From: Flexivirga caeni
GTDB taxonomy: Bacteria > Actinomycetota > Actinomycetes > Actinomycetales > Dermatophilaceae
Assembly (NCBI RefSeq): GCF_003724155.1
Contig: NZ_RJJQ01000024.1
Location: 1 to 55,158, forward strand
DNA: 55,158 nucleotides
Direction: 5' to 3'
Shown here piece by piece: positions 9,822-19,804 of this stretch (positions within the stretch are counted from its first letter, which is position 1; each line of letters starts with the position of its first letter). The translations under genes and the position numbers were made by a program. Under the pieces are notes generated by a model, which did no database searches, was not told where the DNA came from, and saw only the letters and a list, made by a program, of their open reading frames with translations.

Positions 9822-10931
9822 TCAGTCGTCGCCGGCGGGTTGGGCGTGCGCCGCGTCGGCGGCGGGGGCTCCATCGGCGGGTGGGTCGGCTTCATTGGCG
9901 GGGGCTCCATCGGCGGGTGGGTCGGCTTCATTGGCGGGTGGGTCGGCTCCATCGTCGCCCGGTCCCGCGTCGCCCCCGTCGGCCGTCGAGCCCGCGTCGC
10001 CTCCACCCGCCGCCTTCTTTTCGGCGGCGTCCTTCCCGACGGCCGCGAGGTGATCCGCGAGTTCCTGCGCGGCGACAGCCGAGACGGGCTCACGGAAACC
10101 GTTGGGGTAGCGGCGGGCACACATCCGGTAACCGATCACGCCGATGATGAACACCAGCACACACACCCAGACATTGACCCGCTGGCCGAGGATCCGGTTG
10201 GCCGGGTCGTCGCGCAGCCACTCCATCCAGATGCGACCGCAGGGGTATAGGGCGACATACAGGAAGAAGCACCGGCCGCGACCCAGCGTGTAGCGCCGGT
10301 CCAGCAGCACGATGAACAGCGCGAGCAGCAGCAGGAAGAGCGACTCGTAGAGGAAGGTCGGCTGGAAATACCCGGCGACGATCGGGTGCCCGGCGCTGTC
10401 GTGCACGGCGTGCCCGGCGCTTTCGTCCCACTGATAGATCTTCAGCCGCCACGGCAAATCGGTGGGGCGGCCGTGCAATTCGTTGTTGAAGTAGTTGCCC
10501 CAGCGCCCGAGCGCGTGTGCCAGGCAGACGCCCGGAGCGCCCGCGTCGGCAAAGTCGAGGAAGCGCACGCCGTGTTTGCGGCAGCCGATGTATCCGCCGA
10601 TCGCGCCGATCGCAACCGCACCCCAGATGCCGAGCCCGCCGTGCCAGATCGCGAACGCGTCCCAGGGGTTGCCGCCCTTGCCGAAATAGGGCTGCGGCGA
10701 GGTGATGACGTTGTAGATCCGGCCACCGATGATGCCGAACGGCACGGCCCACCAGGCGATGTCGAAGATGACCTCACGCCGGTAGCCCCGGTCCTCCAGG
10801 CGCCGGCCGGCCACCCAGACGGCGATGACGATCCCGGTGAGGATGCACAGCGCGTACATCCGGATCGGGAACGGCCCCAGCCAGAAGACCCCGACTGTCG
10901 GGCTCGGGAAGTATGACGCTTCGGTGATCAC
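9822..10931 (-). CDS. lgt: Prolipoprotein diacylglyceryl transferase
   Basis: Lgt moves diacylglycerol from phosphatidylglycerol to the lipobox cysteine of prolipoproteins in the plasma membrane. The 369-residue protein has about seven hydrophobic segments, His97-Gly-Gly in the IWHGGLGIWG motif, and the family signature HALGRWGNYFNNELHG at residues 139-154, then FQPTFLYES. GTG at 10931 overlaps the trpA stop (GTGA). The last 70 or so residues are a cytoplasmic tail rich in Ala, Asp and Pro, built partly of direct repeats (ANEADPPADGAP), which is not needed for catalysis in other species. Linkage of lgt to trpA is common in actinobacteria. Confidence 0.95.
   Translation of the reverse strand: MITEASYFPSPTVGVFWLGPFPIRMYALCILTGIVIAVWVAGRRLEDRGYRREVIFDIAWWAVPFGIIGGRIYNVITSPQPYFGKGGNPWDAFAIWHGGLGIWGAVAIGAIGGYIGCRKHGVRFLDFADAGAPGVCLAHALGRWGNYFNNELHGRPTDLPWRLKIYQWDESAGHAVHDSAGHPIVAGYFQPTFLYESLFLLLLALFIVLLDRRYTLGRGRCFFLYVALYPCGRIWMEWLRDDPANRILGQRVNVWVCVLVFIIGVIGYRMCARRYPNGFREPVSAVAAQELADHLAAVGKDAAEKKAAGGGDAGSTADGGDAGPGDDGADPPANEADPPADGAPANEADPPADGAPAADAAHAQPAGDD
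9861..9952. repeat. In-gene tandem repeat in the lgt tail
   Basis: A 36-base unit (GGCGGGGGCTCCATCGG...) occurs at 9861-9896 and 9897-9932, followed by a partial third copy. Because 36 is a multiple of three, the repeat encodes a repeated 12-residue ANEADPPADGAP-type stretch and the frame stays open. Copy number is likely to vary between strains. Confidence 0.85.
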
Positions 10932-11740
10932 TGACGCACTCCTTCGGCCAGCTCGGTCGCCTTCGCGGCGAGGGCAATCAGCCCGGCTCGGTTGTCCGGA
11001 GCCTGCACGAGCGTCGCGACCAGCGCGGACCCGACGATCACGCCGTCGGCGAATCCGGCCACCTCGTGGGCCTGTTCGCCGGTCGAGACGCCGAGACCGA
11101 CACACAGTGGGGTGTCCGTCACCTCCCGGGCGCGGCGGACCAGCTCGGCAGCGGCGGAGCCGACCGAGGAACGCGCACCGGTGACGCCCATCAGCGACGC
11201 CGCGTAGACGAAGCCGCGGCAGGCCGCGGTAGTGGTGACCAGGCGTTCCGGGGTGGAGCTCGGCGCGATCAGGAAGACCCGGTCGAGACCGTGCGCGTCG
11301 CTCGCGGCGATCCAGTCCGCTGCCTCGTCCGGCACGAGATCCGGTGTGATGAGGCCGGATCCGCCGGACGACGCCAGGTCTCGCGCGAAGGCGTCGACGC
11401 CGTAGCGCAACACGGGATTCCAGTAGGTCATCACCTCACAGGACGCGCCTGCGCCGGCGACGGCCTCGGCCGCCCGGAAGACGTCGCGCACCCGCACTCC
11501 GGCCGCGAGCGCTCCGGTCGCGGCCGTCTGGATGATCGGGCCATCCATCAGCGGATCGGTATAGGGCACACCGATTTCCACGACGTCGACGCCCGCGCGC
11601 ACCATGGTCACCATCGCCTCGATCGAGGTGTCGACGTCGGGATAGCCCACCGGTAGGTAACCGATCAGGGCCGCCCGGCGCGCACCCTTGGCGCGTGCGA
11701 GCGTCGCGGACACACCGCTGCGCTGCAGCTCTGTCGTCAT
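10928..11740 (-). CDS. trpA: Tryptophan synthase alpha subunit
   Basis: TrpA cleaves indole-3-glycerol phosphate to indole and glyceraldehyde 3-phosphate; indole passes through a tunnel to TrpB. The protein has 270 residues in a TIM-barrel. The two catalytic acids are Glu55 ([11 protein letters not shown]) and Asp66 (LMDGP), 11 residues apart as Glu49 and Asp60 are in the Salmonella enzyme. ATG at 11740 overlaps the trpB stop as ATGA; the frame is open 12 codons further but the overlap and alignment favour this start. The gene is followed directly by lgt. Confidence 0.97.
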   Translation of the reverse strand: MTTELQRSGVSATLARAKGARRAALIGYLPVGYPDVDTSIEAMVTMVRAGVDVVEIGVPYTDPLMDGPIIQTAATGALAAGVRVRDVFRAAEAVAGAGASCEVMTYWNPVLRYGVDAFARDLASSGGSGLITPDLVPDEAADWIAASDAHGLDRVFLIAPSSTPERLVTTTAACRGFVYAASLMGVTGARSSVGSAAAELVRRAREVTDTPLCVGLGVSTGEQAHEVAGFADGVIVGSALVATLVQAPDNRAGLIALAAKATELAEGVRQ

Positions 11741-12969
11741 ACGTCCGAATCCCTCTCGTCCAGCAGGCCGAACCACTTCGCGGCCGTGTGCACGTCCTTG
11801 TCACCCCGGCCGGACAGGCTGACCAGTAGCAGTGCGTCCGGGCCGAGCTCGCGGCCGATCTTCATCGCGCCGGCCAGGGCGTGCGCGCTCTCGATCGCGG
11901 GCAGGATGCCCTCCGTGCGGGACAGCGCCTCGAACGCTGTCATCGCCTCGTGGTCGGTGATCGGGTAGTAGTCGGCGCGACCCGAGTCGCGCAGGTAGGC
12001 ATGTTCCGGTCCGACGCTCGGGTAGTCCAAACCCGCTGACACCGAATGGGATTCGATCGTCTGACCCTCGTCGTCCTGCAGCACGTAGGTGAAGGCGCCG
12101 TGCAGCACGCCCGGTGTGGCCTCGCCGCTGAAGCGGGAAGCATGCCGGCCCGAGGCGGGACCGTCGCCGCCGCCTTCGAGACCGATCAGCCGAACGCCGG
12201 CGTCGTCGATGAACCGGTGGAAGATGCCCATCGCGTTCGAGCCGCCGCCGACACAGGCCAGCACCGCATCCGGCAGCCGGCCGAACTCGTCGAGCAGCTG
12301 CGCACGTGCCTCGACACCGATGATGCGGTGGAAGTCACGGACCATCTCCGGGAACGGGTAGGGTCCGGTCACCGTGCCCAGCACGTAGTGGGTGTGCTCG
12401 ACGTTGGCCACCCAGTCGCGGAACGCCTCGTTGACCGCATCCTTCAGCGTGCGCGACCCGTGGTCGACCGGCACGACTTCGGCGCCGAGCAGCCGCATCC
12501 GGGCCACATTGAGCGCTTGCCGCTCGGTGTCGACGCGACCCATGTAGACCGTGCAGTCCAGCCCCATGAGTGCCGCGGCGGTCGCGGTCGCCACCCCGTG
12601 CTGACCGGCGCCGGTCTCGGCGATCACCCGGGTCTTGCCCATCCGCTTGGTGAGCAGCGCCTGCCCGAGCACGTTGTTGATCTTGTGCGAACCAGTGTGG
12701 TTGAGATCCTCGCGCTTGAGCACGACCTGCGCGCCGCCGCAATGCTCGTCACCGAACCGGCGGACCGGGGTGATGATGCTCGGACGCCCGGTATAGCTGC
12801 GGTGCAACTCGGCCAGCTCGCCGAGAAACGCCGGGTCAGCCATCGCCTTGGTGCGGTGCTCGTCGAGCTCCTCCAGCGCGGCGACCAGCGCCTCGGGGAC
12901 ATAGCGTCCGCCGTACGCACCGAACCGGCCGAGCGGCGGCGCTGCCTGGGTGGTGGGTTGTTCGGTCAT
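11737..12969 (-). CDS. trpB: Tryptophan synthase beta subunit
   Basis: TrpB joins indole and serine to make tryptophan using pyridoxal phosphate. The 410-residue protein opens with [14 protein letters not shown], has the PLP lysine at residue 96 in [10 protein letters not shown], and a glycine-rich phosphate loop ([10 protein letters not shown]). Length and order match the family. ATG at 12969 overlaps the trpC stop (ATGA), and its own stop overlaps trpA in the same way, so trpC-trpB-trpA are translationally coupled. Confidence 0.98.
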   Translation of the reverse strand: MTEQPTTQAAPPLGRFGAYGGRYVPEALVAALEELDEHRTKAMADPAFLGELAELHRSYTGRPSIITPVRRFGDEHCGGAQVVLKREDLNHTGSHKINNVLGQALLTKRMGKTRVIAETGAGQHGVATATAAALMGLDCTVYMGRVDTERQALNVARMRLLGAEVVPVDHGSRTLKDAVNEAFRDWVANVEHTHYVLGTVTGPYPFPEMVRDFHRIIGVEARAQLLDEFGRLPDAVLACVGGGSNAMGIFHRFIDDAGVRLIGLEGGGDGPASGRHASRFSGEATPGVLHGAFTYVLQDDEGQTIESHSVSAGLDYPSVGPEHAYLRDSGRADYYPITDHEAMTAFEALSRTEGILPAIESAHALAGAMKIGRELGPDALLLVSLSGRGDKDVHTAAKWFGLLDERDSDV

Positions 12970-13754
12970 CGGGATCCTTCGATCAGCTGCGTCACTGCCG
13001 CGCGTGGGTCGCCGCCGGTGACCAGCGCTTCGCCGACCAGCACCGCATCGGCTCCGTCCGCCACGTAGCCGGCGACATCCTGCGGGCCGCGTATGCCGGA
13101 CTCGGCCACGCGCACCCGCCCGTGCGGGATGCGTGGAGCCAGCCGGGCGAACACCGCGGGGTCGACCTCGAGAGTCTTCAGGTTGCGCGCGTTGACGCCG
13201 ATCAGCTGGGCGTCGATGGCGAGGGCCCGGTCGATCTCGGCTTCGTCGTGTGTCTCGACCAGCGCCGTCATACCGAGCGCCGTGGCGTGCTGGAAGAGGT
13301 CACGCAGCTGCGCGTCGTCGAGGGCAGCGACGATCAGCAGGATGAGGTCGGCGCCGTGCGCCCGCGCTTCGTCGAGCTGGTAGTGCTCGACCATGAAATC
13401 CTTGCGCAGCACCGGAATCGAGACCGCGGCACGCACGGCGTCCAGGTCAGCGAGGGAGCCGCCGAACCGGCGGCGTTCGGTCAGCACCGAGATCGCGGTT
13501 GCACCCCCTGCCTCGTATGCCGCTGCCAGTCGCGCCGGATCGGGGATGCTCGCCAGGTCGCCCTTGCTCGGGCTGCGCCGCTTCACCTCGGCGATGACCT
13601 TCACCGGCCCGGCCGCGCGGAAGACGGTCAGCGCATCGAGCGCGGGCGCAGCTTCCGCGGCGCGCCGCGCGATCTCCTGCGCGGACGTTTCCCGCTCGCG
13701 GTCGGCAAGGTCCTCCCGGACGCCGGCGATGATGTCGTCGAGGACCGTGGCCAC
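12966..13754 (-). CDS. trpC: Indole-3-glycerol phosphate synthase
   Basis: TrpC closes the indole ring from CdRP, the fourth step to tryptophan. The 262-residue TIM-barrel protein starts [20 protein letters not shown] and shows the substrate-binding [11 protein letters not shown], the catalytic region [13 protein letters not shown] and [11 protein letters not shown]. The start is GTG at 13754, immediately after the stop of the preceding small membrane protein; the ribosome site is weak, so coupling is likely. No trpD or trpF is present in this operon; they must lie elsewhere or be replaced. Confidence 0.96.
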   Translation of the reverse strand: MATVLDDIIAGVREDLADRERETSAQEIARRAAEAAPALDALTVFRAAGPVKVIAEVKRRSPSKGDLASIPDPARLAAAYEAGGATAISVLTERRRFGGSLADLDAVRAAVSIPVLRKDFMVEHYQLDEARAHGADLILLIVAALDDAQLRDLFQHATALGMTALVETHDEAEIDRALAIDAQLIGVNARNLKTLEVDPAVFARLAPRIPHGRVRVAESGIRGPQDVAGYVADGADAVLVGEALVTGGDPRAAVTQLIEGSR

Positions 13755-14030
13755 CTAGGACGCCTGCTGCGCGTCGAGCTTGGCCTGCTCCTCCGCAGTG
13801 AGGGGCGGCGCGCTCAGCACGTGGTGGTTGCCGAAGCCCATCTTGTAGAGGACCTTTCCGGCGATGACACCGACGACGGCCAGTGCGCCGCCGAGGTAGT
13901 AGAAGGGGTGCAGACCCCAGGCGACACCGACGCCGACGCAGAGCGCGGCCACGAGCAGGAACACCACGGTTGTCCACGCGGCGACGCTGTGTCCGTGGTC
14001 CTCGTGGACTTCGTGGAATTCTTCGGCCAT
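13755..14030 (-). CDS. Small Trp-operon membrane protein (HGxxPAAW-like family)
   Basis: This 91-residue protein has two hydrophobic segments (about residues 20-40 and 43-62) and a short charged tail. Its N-terminal motif HGHSVAAWT corresponds to the HGxxPAAW motif that names this actinobacterial family, but valine replaces the proline. The function is unknown; the gene is regularly found between trpE and trpC. AAGGAG lies nine bases before the ATG at 14030. It directly abuts trpC. Confidence 0.85.
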   Translation of the reverse strand: MAEEFHEVHEDHGHSVAAWTTVVFLLVAALCVGVGVAWGLHPFYYLGGALAVVGVIAGKVLYKMGFGNHHVLSAPPLTAEEQAKLDAQQAS

Positions 14031-14058
14031 CAGCCGCTGCTCCTTCGATGTGTTTCTG

Positions 14059-14727
14059 TCACGACTTGTCCTGCCCGGCCGGTGATTCGGGCGGGCGCCG
14101 TTCGTCGATTGTGTCAGACCCGTCGGGGCGGTCGGTCGGGTCCTCACCATCCGAGAGCAGGTCCCAGTCGGAGCGGGTGCGGACCGGCTTCGACCCGGGC
14201 GCGTCATACCTGCTGGACAGGCCGGACCAGCTGCGGACGCCGGCGATCGCGAGGACCCCGGTCAGGGCCAGCAGGATGCCGCCGAACACGGCGACCCACG
14301 GCCAGATCGTCAGGCTGGTGTCGACCGTCCGGTCGCCTGTGTGCCCAGTCATCGAGGTGGCGATGTCGCCGATCGTCCGGGCCGGGTTGCGGACCGCGGC
14401 CAGCGCTGCGATGACGCTCACGACGCCGGCGAGCAGGGTGAGCACGGCCGCGATCCAGCGCGGCATACGTCCGGTGGTCAGCGTGGCCAGCACCGCCGCG
14501 GCGCCGACCAGCGCAGTCGCCAGCAGCGCGGGCGCCGCCTTGCTGCCGGAGGCGGTCGTATGGGCATGCCGGAGCACGGCATCCGTGACCGTGCCGCTGA
14601 CCCAGGTGCGGCCGTTCGCCACGACCAGCAGGATCACGGCGAGCGCGCCGACGATGAGCACCGAGCGTTTCGAGGTCAGTCCCTTCGATGGACGCTTGGC
14701 GGGCTGCACGTCAGGCTCGGTGCTCAC
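14059..14727 (-). CDS. Trp-biosynthesis-associated membrane protein
   Basis: This 222-residue protein has about four membrane segments: near residues 22-38 (SVLIVGALAVILLVV), around LLATALVGAAAVLA, AVLTLLAGVVSVIA, and VAVFGGILLALTGVLA. A polar, acidic C-terminal tail follows. It matches the family known only by its position in actinobacterial trp operons (TIGR02234-type). Its function is unknown; a role in tryptophan handling is inferred from context. GTG at 14727 overlaps the trpE stop (GTGA). A 28-base gap separates it from the next gene. Confidence 0.85.
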   Translation of the reverse strand: MSTEPDVQPAKRPSKGLTSKRSVLIVGALAVILLVVANGRTWVSGTVTDAVLRHAHTTASGSKAAPALLATALVGAAAVLATLTTGRMPRWIAAVLTLLAGVVSVIAALAAVRNPARTIGDIATSMTGHTGDRTVDTSLTIWPWVAVFGGILLALTGVLAIAGVRSWSGLSSRYDAPGSKPVRTRSDWDLLSDGEDPTDRPDGSDTIDERRPPESPAGQDKS

Positions 14728-16259
14728 CCGATCCCCCGCATGCCGCTCGCGATCGCGACGGCGCGCAGTGCGGCCGCCGCCTTGGTGCGCGTCTCCTGGT
14801 ATTCGCTCTCCGGCACCGAGTCGGCGACGATCCCGGCTCCGGCCTGCACGTAGGCGACCTGGTCCTTGATCAGCGCGGTGCGGATGGCGATGGCCATGTC
14901 GAGGTCGCCGGCGAAGTCGAAATAGCCGACGACCCCGCCATACACGCCGCGGCGGATGCCTTCCAGGCGGTCGATGATCTGCATGGCGCGCGGTTTCGGC
15001 GCGCCGCTGAGCGTGCCCGCGGGGAAGGTCGCGACGAGTACGTCGTATGCCGAACGCCCCTCGCTGAGCCGGCCGACCACGGTCGACTCCAGGTGCATGA
15101 TGTGGCTGTAGCGGCGGATTCGCATGAACTCCACCGTGTCGACCGTGCCGGCGTCGCAGACCTTCTGCAGGTCGTTGCGCGCCAGGTCCACCAGCATCAG
15201 GTGTTCCGCGCGTTCCTTCGGGTCCGCAATCAACTCGTCGGCCAGGTCCTCGTCCTGCTCGGGGCTCTTCCCACGCGGGCGCGACCCGGCGATCGGGTGC
15301 GTGATGACCTGCTCCCCCGTCACCTTCACCAGTGCCTCGGGGCTCGACCCGACGATTTCGTAGGTGGATCCGTCGGGGTGCGGCAGGCGCAGCAGATACA
15401 TGTAAGGGCTCGGGTTGCCCGCCCGCAGCGCGCGGTAGACGTCGAGGGCATCCGCACCACACGGCACCGAAAACCGTTGGGACACAACGATTTGGAAAGC
15501 CTCGCCGGAACGGATCTCTTCCTTCGCGACCTCGACCATGTCGTGGTATTGCTCGCGGGTGTGGGTGCTCACGGGCGACAGCTCGACCGGCTCGGGCACC
15601 GACACGGTGCTCGGCGCATCGACTGCGAGCGCGTCCTGCATGGCGTCCAGCCGGTCGACCGCGTCGGCCCAGGCCTCCGCGGCGCGGGCGTCGGTGTTGT
15701 CGTAGTTGACGGCGTTGGCGATGAGCAGCACGCTGCCGTCGGTGTGGTCGAGCACCGCAAGGTCGGTCGCGAGCACCATGCCGAGCTCCGGCAGGTGCAG
15801 GTCGTCGACGCCCGGGTGCTCCAGGCGTTCCCAGCGCCGGACGGCGTCATACGTGATCGAGCCGACGAGTCCCCCGGTCAGCGGCGGCAACCCCGGGATC
15901 GGGGGTGTGGCAAGCACCCGCAAGGTGTCCCGCAGGACGTCGGTGGGGGTCCCTTCGACGGGTACGCCGACCGGCGGCGAGCCGAGCCAGACGGCACGGC
16001 CGCTCTCCTCGGTGAGCGTGGCGCGGCTGTCGGCGCCGACGATCGAATAGCGTGACCAGACGCCGCCGTGCTCGGCCGACTCCAGCAGGAAGGTGCCCTG
16101 CCGGTCCCCGGCCAGCTTGCGGTAGATGCCGAGCGGGGTCTCGCCGTCCGCGAGCAACCGGCGCACGACGGGTATGACGCGCCGCTCCGCGGCGAGCTCC
16201 AGGAACTGTGGCAGCGTGGGCCACGTCTGGCCCCATTCGGTTTCGGCGTGAACGGTCAT
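14724..16259 (-). CDS. trpE: Anthranilate synthase component I
   Basis: TrpE converts chorismate to anthranilate, using ammonia from a TrpG glutaminase that is not encoded here. The 511-residue protein has the N-terminal tryptophan-feedback motif [10 protein letters not shown] and the C-terminal chorismate-binding motifs [25 protein letters not shown] and [16 protein letters not shown]. This favours TrpE over a PabB-type enzyme, as does the trp context. ATG at 16259 overlaps the hisI stop (ATGA). No leader peptide rich in tryptophan was found ahead of hisI. Confidence 0.95.
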   Translation of the reverse strand: MTVHAETEWGQTWPTLPQFLELAAERRVIPVVRRLLADGETPLGIYRKLAGDRQGTFLLESAEHGGVWSRYSIVGADSRATLTEESGRAVWLGSPPVGVPVEGTPTDVLRDTLRVLATPPIPGLPPLTGGLVGSITYDAVRRWERLEHPGVDDLHLPELGMVLATDLAVLDHTDGSVLLIANAVNYDNTDARAAEAWADAVDRLDAMQDALAVDAPSTVSVPEPVELSPVSTHTREQYHDMVEVAKEEIRSGEAFQIVVSQRFSVPCGADALDVYRALRAGNPSPYMYLLRLPHPDGSTYEIVGSSPEALVKVTGEQVITHPIAGSRPRGKSPEQDEDLADELIADPKERAEHLMLVDLARNDLQKVCDAGTVDTVEFMRIRRYSHIMHLESTVVGRLSEGRSAYDVLVATFPAGTLSGAPKPRAMQIIDRLEGIRRGVYGGVVGYFDFAGDLDMAIAIRTALIKDQVAYVQAGAGIVADSVPESEYQETRTKAAAALRAVAIASGMRGIG

Positions 16260-16621
16260 GCGCCGGCCACCGCCCCGAGATCGGTGAAGAAGCAGGTCCG
16301 GGCTCCGGTGTGGCAGGCGGCGCCGACCTGGTCGACGCGCACCAGGAGAGTGTCGCCGTCACAGTCGAGCGCGACCGACCTGACGTGCTGCACGTGACCG
16401 GACGTGTCGCCCTTGCGCCAGTATTCGCCGCGGCTGCGTGACCAGAAGGTCACCCGGCCGGTAGTCAGCGTGCGGTGCAGCGCTTCGTCGTCCATCCAGC
16501 CGACCATCAGCACCTCGCCGCTGTCGTGCTGCTGGATCACCGCGGGCACGAGCCCGGCGTCGTCGCGCTTCAGCCGCGTCGCGATGTCTGCATCCAGCGC
16601 CGATGAACTCACGACCGCCAT
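16256..16621 (-). CDS. hisI: Phosphoribosyl-AMP cyclohydrolase
   Basis: HisI opens the purine ring of phosphoribosyl-AMP, step three of histidine synthesis, with a zinc at the dimer interface. The 121-residue single-domain protein has the motifs [29 protein letters not shown] and the cysteine-bearing [13 protein letters not shown]. HisE is encoded separately 4 kb away (20651-20914), so the two are not fused. It heads the hisI-trpE-...-lgt unit; the 86-base gap to the divergent gene at 16708 must hold both promoters. Confidence 0.96.
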   Translation of the reverse strand: MAVVSSSALDADIATRLKRDDAGLVPAVIQQHDSGEVLMVGWMDDEALHRTLTTGRVTFWSRSRGEYWRKGDTSGHVQHVRSVALDCDGDTLLVRVDQVGAACHTGARTCFFTDLGAVAGA

Positions 16622-16707
16622 TGTGCCCCACCGGATTCAGCGCCCGCCCGGCGCCGCGTGTCACCCGTTCGGCCCTATGCACGCCGCGACTGCGCCATGA
16701 TGCGGGT

Positions 16708-17352
16708 ATGGCGAAATTCGCGCGCGCCGAACGCATCGCCCTGTGCGACACGTTCCTGCAGACCGGACCCGACGCTCCAACCCTGTGTGATGGTTGGGCG
16801 GCTCGTCAGCTTGCGGCACACCTGGTGCTGCGCGAGAGCCGGCCGGACGCTGCCGCGGGGATGTTCGTGCCGCTGCTGGTCGGCCACCTCGATGCGGTGC
16901 AGCGCACGATCGCCGCGCGGCCGTGGGAGGAGCTGGTCGGCAAGCTCCGAGGCGGCCCGCCGCGGCTGAGCCCGTTTCGCCTGCCGGGCGTGGACGAGAA
17001 GGCCAACCTCGCAGAGTTCTTCATCCACCACGAGGACGTGCTGCGCGCCGGCGACGACCGGCCGGCGCGGCGTGAGTTGCCGGCGGGCGAGCAGGCTGCA
17101 CTGTGGGCTGTTCTTCCCCAGATCGGGAAGATGAGTCTGCGCAGCGTCCGCACCGGAGTGGTCGCCGACTGTCCCGGCCACGGCCGCCGTACCCTGCGCG
17201 GCGCCAGGGACAACCACGGCAGCGTGGTGGTCACCGGCGCCCCGGGTGAGGTGCTGCTGCACATCTTCGGCCGGGCCCGCGTCGCCGACGTCGAGCTCGA
17301 CGGCTCGGACGCGGATGTCGCCGCGTTCCGCGCGGCGACGATCGGGTTCTGA
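16708..17352 (+). CDS. Actinobacterial DinB/maleylpyruvate-isomerase-like protein (TIGR03085-type)
   Basis: This 214-residue protein resembles the actinobacterial TIGR03085-type family, related to DinB/mycothiol-dependent maleylpyruvate isomerases. It has an early LCDGWAARQLAAHLVLRE segment, whose histidine is a typical metal ligand, and a later FFIHHEDVLRA that could supply further ligands. The substrate is unknown. ATG at 16708 is the start of conserved sequence; the frame is open further upstream over the divergent promoter. This is one of the few plus-strand genes and is probably monocistronic. Confidence 0.8.
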   Translation: MAKFARAERIALCDTFLQTGPDAPTLCDGWAARQLAAHLVLRESRPDAAAGMFVPLLVGHLDAVQRTIAARPWEELVGKLRGGPPRLSPFRLPGVDEKANLAEFFIHHEDVLRAGDDRPARRELPAGEQAALWAVLPQIGKMSLRSVRTGVVADCPGHGRRTLRGARDNHGSVVVTGAPGEVLLHIFGRARVADVELDGSDADVAAFRAATIGF

Positions 17353-17387
17353 TCCCGGCGCTACAGGCGTCGTGCATGTCGTTTCCC

Positions 17388-17472
17388 GTCCCTGACTCTC
17401 GACCGTCGCGCCTTCGGGACAGGATTCCGGCAATCTTGCGTCCCTAACTCTCGACCGTCGCGCCTTCAGGAC
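17388..17472. repeat. Double 33-mer element (copies at 17388-17420 and 17440-17472)
   Basis: Two 33-base units beginning GTCCCTGACTCTCGACC or GTCCCTAACTCTCGACC and ending CCTTCGGGAC or CCTTCAGGAC are spaced by 19 bases. They match the reverse complement of the pair at 1743-1827, including the spacer length. The element lies between two convergent genes (stops at 17352 and 17483), where it could terminate both transcripts. Confidence 0.88.
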
Positions 17473-17482
17473 AGCTTCCCCG

Positions 17483-17980
17483 TCAACTCAGCGTGCGCGC
17501 CATCGCCAGCTCCCAGCGACCGTCTCGGCCGAGTTCGCGTTCACCGGTGAACGCGAATCCACCCCGCTCATACGCTCGTATGCCGCGAGGGTTGTCCGCC
17601 ATCACCCACAGCGCAAGCCTCCATGCGCCACACCCCACGGCCACGTCGGCGCACGCCGCGAGCAGCAGGTCCACCGCCCCCGTGCCCCGCGCATCCGGGT
17701 GCAGCCACATGCCCATCACACACCAGCCCGCGTCGAACTCGTAGGCTCCCGCGATCCCGACGTCTACGCCGTCGCGAACCGCGAGAAACGTCGCCGGGCG
17801 CTCAGCACGCCTGCGCCACTCGCCCTCATCGAAGGCGATCTCGCGCTCGTAGGTCGAGCCGAACATCTCGGGCGCATCCTGCAGCGCCGCCAGGCGCACC
17901 GCGCGGTAGCGCTCCCAGCCGTCGGGCTCCACCCGCACGACCGACACCTCGGGCAGCTCGCAGTGCCTCGCGGCCTTCAC
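17483..17980 (-). CDS. GNAT-family N-acetyltransferase
   Basis: This 165-residue protein has the GNAT fold pattern: [21 protein letters not shown], then a central [20 protein letters not shown]. The latter is motif A, with the acetyl-CoA pyrophosphate loop R-G-T-G, and [18 protein letters not shown] is motif B. The substrate cannot be told from sequence. GTG at 17980 overlaps the hisF stop as GTGA, which ties its expression to hisF; a slightly later GTG is also possible. Confidence 0.85.
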   Translation of the reverse strand: MKAARHCELPEVSVVRVEPDGWERYRAVRLAALQDAPEMFGSTYEREIAFDEGEWRRRAERPATFLAVRDGVDVGIAGAYEFDAGWCVMGMWLHPDARGTGAVDLLLAACADVAVGCGAWRLALWVMADNPRGIRAYERGGFAFTGERELGRDGRWELAMARTLS

Positions 17981-18732
17981 CGCACCTCGTGTCCGGCGGC
18001 GCGCAGGGCGTCCTTGACCTCGCCGATGGTGAGCTGACCGAAGTGGAAGACCGACGCCGCCAGCACCGCGTCCGCACCGGCGTCGATCGCCTCGACGAAG
18101 TGCTCCACGCGTCCGGCTCCCCCGCTGGCGATGATCGGCACGTGCACCTCCGATCGCACCGCCCGGATCAGTTCCAGGTCGAAACCGTCCTTGGTGCCAT
18201 CCGCATCCATCGAGTTCAGCAGGATCTCACCCACGCCCAACTCCGCTGCGCGAGAGCACCATTCGATGGCATCGAGATCCGTCGACTTGAGACCACCATG
18301 CGTGGTGACCTCGAAATTGCCGTGTTGCGAACGCCGTACATCGGCGGACAGCACGAGCACCTGCGCCCCGAACCGGTCGGCGATCTCGGCGATCACCTGC
18401 GGCCGGGCGATGGCGCCGGTGTTGATCCCCACCTTGTCCGCGCCGGCACGCAGCAGCCGGTCGACATCGTCGACGGTGCGCACGCCGCCGCCGACGGTGA
18501 GCGGGATGAAGACCTGCTCCGCGGTGCGGCCGACGACGTCGTATGTCGTCTCCCGGCCGGCCGAACTCGCAGTCACGTCAAGGAAAGTCAGCTCGTCCGC
18601 GCCCTGGCGGTCATAGCGCTCCGCGAGTTCGACCGGGTCGCCGGCGTCACGTAGGTTCGCGAAATTGACGCCCTTGACGACACGTCCGGCATCGACGTCC
18701 AAGCAGGGAATCACGCGCACCGCAACCGACAT
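17977..18732 (-). CDS. hisF: Imidazole glycerol phosphate synthase, cyclase subunit
   Basis: HisF condenses ammonia from HisH with PRFAR to form imidazole glycerol phosphate and AICAR. The 251-residue TIM-barrel has the two catalytic aspartates Asp12 ([14 protein letters not shown]) and Asp131 (LSADVRRS), and phosphate-binding loops VGGGVRT and IASGGAG. ATG at 18732 is the conserved start; the frame is open upstream but overlaps the divergent gene. HisH is not in the window. Confidence 0.97.
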   Translation of the reverse strand: MSVAVRVIPCLDVDAGRVVKGVNFANLRDAGDPVELAERYDRQGADELTFLDVTASSAGRETTYDVVGRTAEQVFIPLTVGGGVRTVDDVDRLLRAGADKVGINTGAIARPQVIAEIADRFGAQVLVLSADVRRSQHGNFEVTTHGGLKSTDLDAIEWCSRAAELGVGEILLNSMDADGTKDGFDLELIRAVRSEVHVPIIASGGAGRVEHFVEAIDAGADAVLAASVFHFGQLTIGEVKDALRAAGHEVR

Positions 18733-18784
18733 GGCAGCAGCGTAGCCGTGCCCCGCAGCGCCTCTCCCGGTTAGGTTCTCTGGT

Positions 18785-19330
18785 GTGTATGACGACTCAC
18801 CGCACCTCGACCGGGTGGCCGCGCTCGCGCGCGCGGCCGCACGCCGGCCTGTCGTCATTGCGGTCGACGGCCGCAGCGGGGCCGGCAAGACGACCTTCGC
18901 CGAGCGGCTCGCGGACCGGCTCGAGCGTTCGCTCGTGATCCATGTCGACGACCTGTGTCCGGGGTGGGACGGCTTGGCCGCCATACCCGCGTTGCTGACC
19001 GCCCAGGTGCTGGTGCCGCTGCGGCGGGGTGAGCCCGCGGCATACCGCCGATTTGACTGGTACGCAGACGAATTCGCTGATCTCGTGCCACTTCCGGAGA
19101 CTGCAACCGTCATTGTGGAAGGTGCTGGAAGCAGCGTGTCACCCGCGCGCGGCTATGTCGACGTCCGGGTCTGGCTGGAAGCCGGCGAACCGGAACGCAA
19201 GGAGCGTGCGCTGGCCCGCGACGGTGAGACCTACCGCCCCAACTGGCGCCGCTGGGCCGACCAGGAGGACCGGTTGTTCGCCGCCGACGACACCCGCGCG
19301 CACGCCCACGTCGTCGTGCACACCACCTGA
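18785..19330 (+). CDS. P-loop nucleotide kinase, uridine-kinase-like
   Basis: This 181-residue protein has a Walker A motif GRSGAGKT at residues 29-36 and an Asp-Asp at [13 protein letters not shown], as in uridine kinase and related small-molecule kinases. [11 protein letters not shown] and VIVEGAGSS fit the substrate-binding and Walker B-like parts. The true substrate is unknown. The start is GTG at 18785; the divergent hisF begins 52 bases away. It ends nine bases before the stop of the convergent gene at 19340. Confidence 0.8.
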   Translation: MYDDSPHLDRVAALARAAARRPVVIAVDGRSGAGKTTFAERLADRLERSLVIHVDDLCPGWDGLAAIPALLTAQVLVPLRRGEPAAYRRFDWYADEFADLVPLPETATVIVEGAGSSVSPARGYVDVRVWLEAGEPERKERALARDGETYRPNWRRWADQEDRLFAADDTRAHAHVVVHTT

Positions 19331-19339
19331 CACCGCCGG

Positions 19340-19804
19340 CTAGTCCGCGCCCCCGGGCGTCCGGTTGTTGACCTCGACCAGTGCTGCCAGCCGGCGTGCC
19401 TCGGCCTCGGCGAAGGTGCCGTCGGAGCGCTGCACGGCCATGACCGCGAGCGTCTCGGTGTCACTGAGCTCCAGGGTCAGCCAGGGCGCGCCGTTGCCGA
19501 ACTGCACATTGACGATCTCGGCCCACTCCAGGTGACGCGAAACGATCAGGTTGCGCACCTCCAGGCCTCGCGGCGTGGGTGTCGCGCGCACCAGCGCATA
19601 GCGCAGCAGGAATGCCGCGACAGCCACCGCGAAGACGACCATCGCGACCGAGTCCGGCGTGTTCCAGCCGGTGACCCCACCGCGCGGGATCCGCACCGCG
19701 ACCACCGTGAAGACGACGACCAGGGCCACCGCGACGGTCAGGCTGACGAAGCGCGACCGCCGTGGCCGGAACGTCGCGTAGGCGTCCTGCTGCCCTCCGG
19801 TCAC
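19340..19804 (-). CDS. PH-domain membrane protein
   Basis: This 154-residue protein starts with two hydrophobic segments (about residues 20-38 and 48-66), followed by a beta-rich stretch with TPTPRGLEVRNLIVSRHLEW and WLTLELSDTETLAVMAVQ. This matches the small actinobacterial PH-domain (bPH-type) proteins often found next to hisG. Its role is unknown. GTG at 19804 overlaps the hisG stop (GTGA), making it the last gene of the ribD-to-hisG run. Confidence 0.8.
   Translation of the reverse strand: MTGGQQDAYATFRPRRSRFVSLTVAVALVVVFTVVAVRIPRGGVTGWNTPDSVAMVVFAVAVAAFLLRYALVRATPTPRGLEVRNLIVSRHLEWAEIVNVQFGNGAPWLTLELSDTETLAVMAVQRSDGTFAEAEARRLAALVEVNNRTPGGAD

Noticed and set aside
9861-9952. CRISPR-like array
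   Set aside because: The direct repeats have no unique spacers and lie in frame within lgt.
16622-16707. Tryptophan attenuator or T-box ahead of the trp unit
   Set aside because: No Trp-rich leader peptide, terminator or T-box sequence is seen before hisI or trpE.
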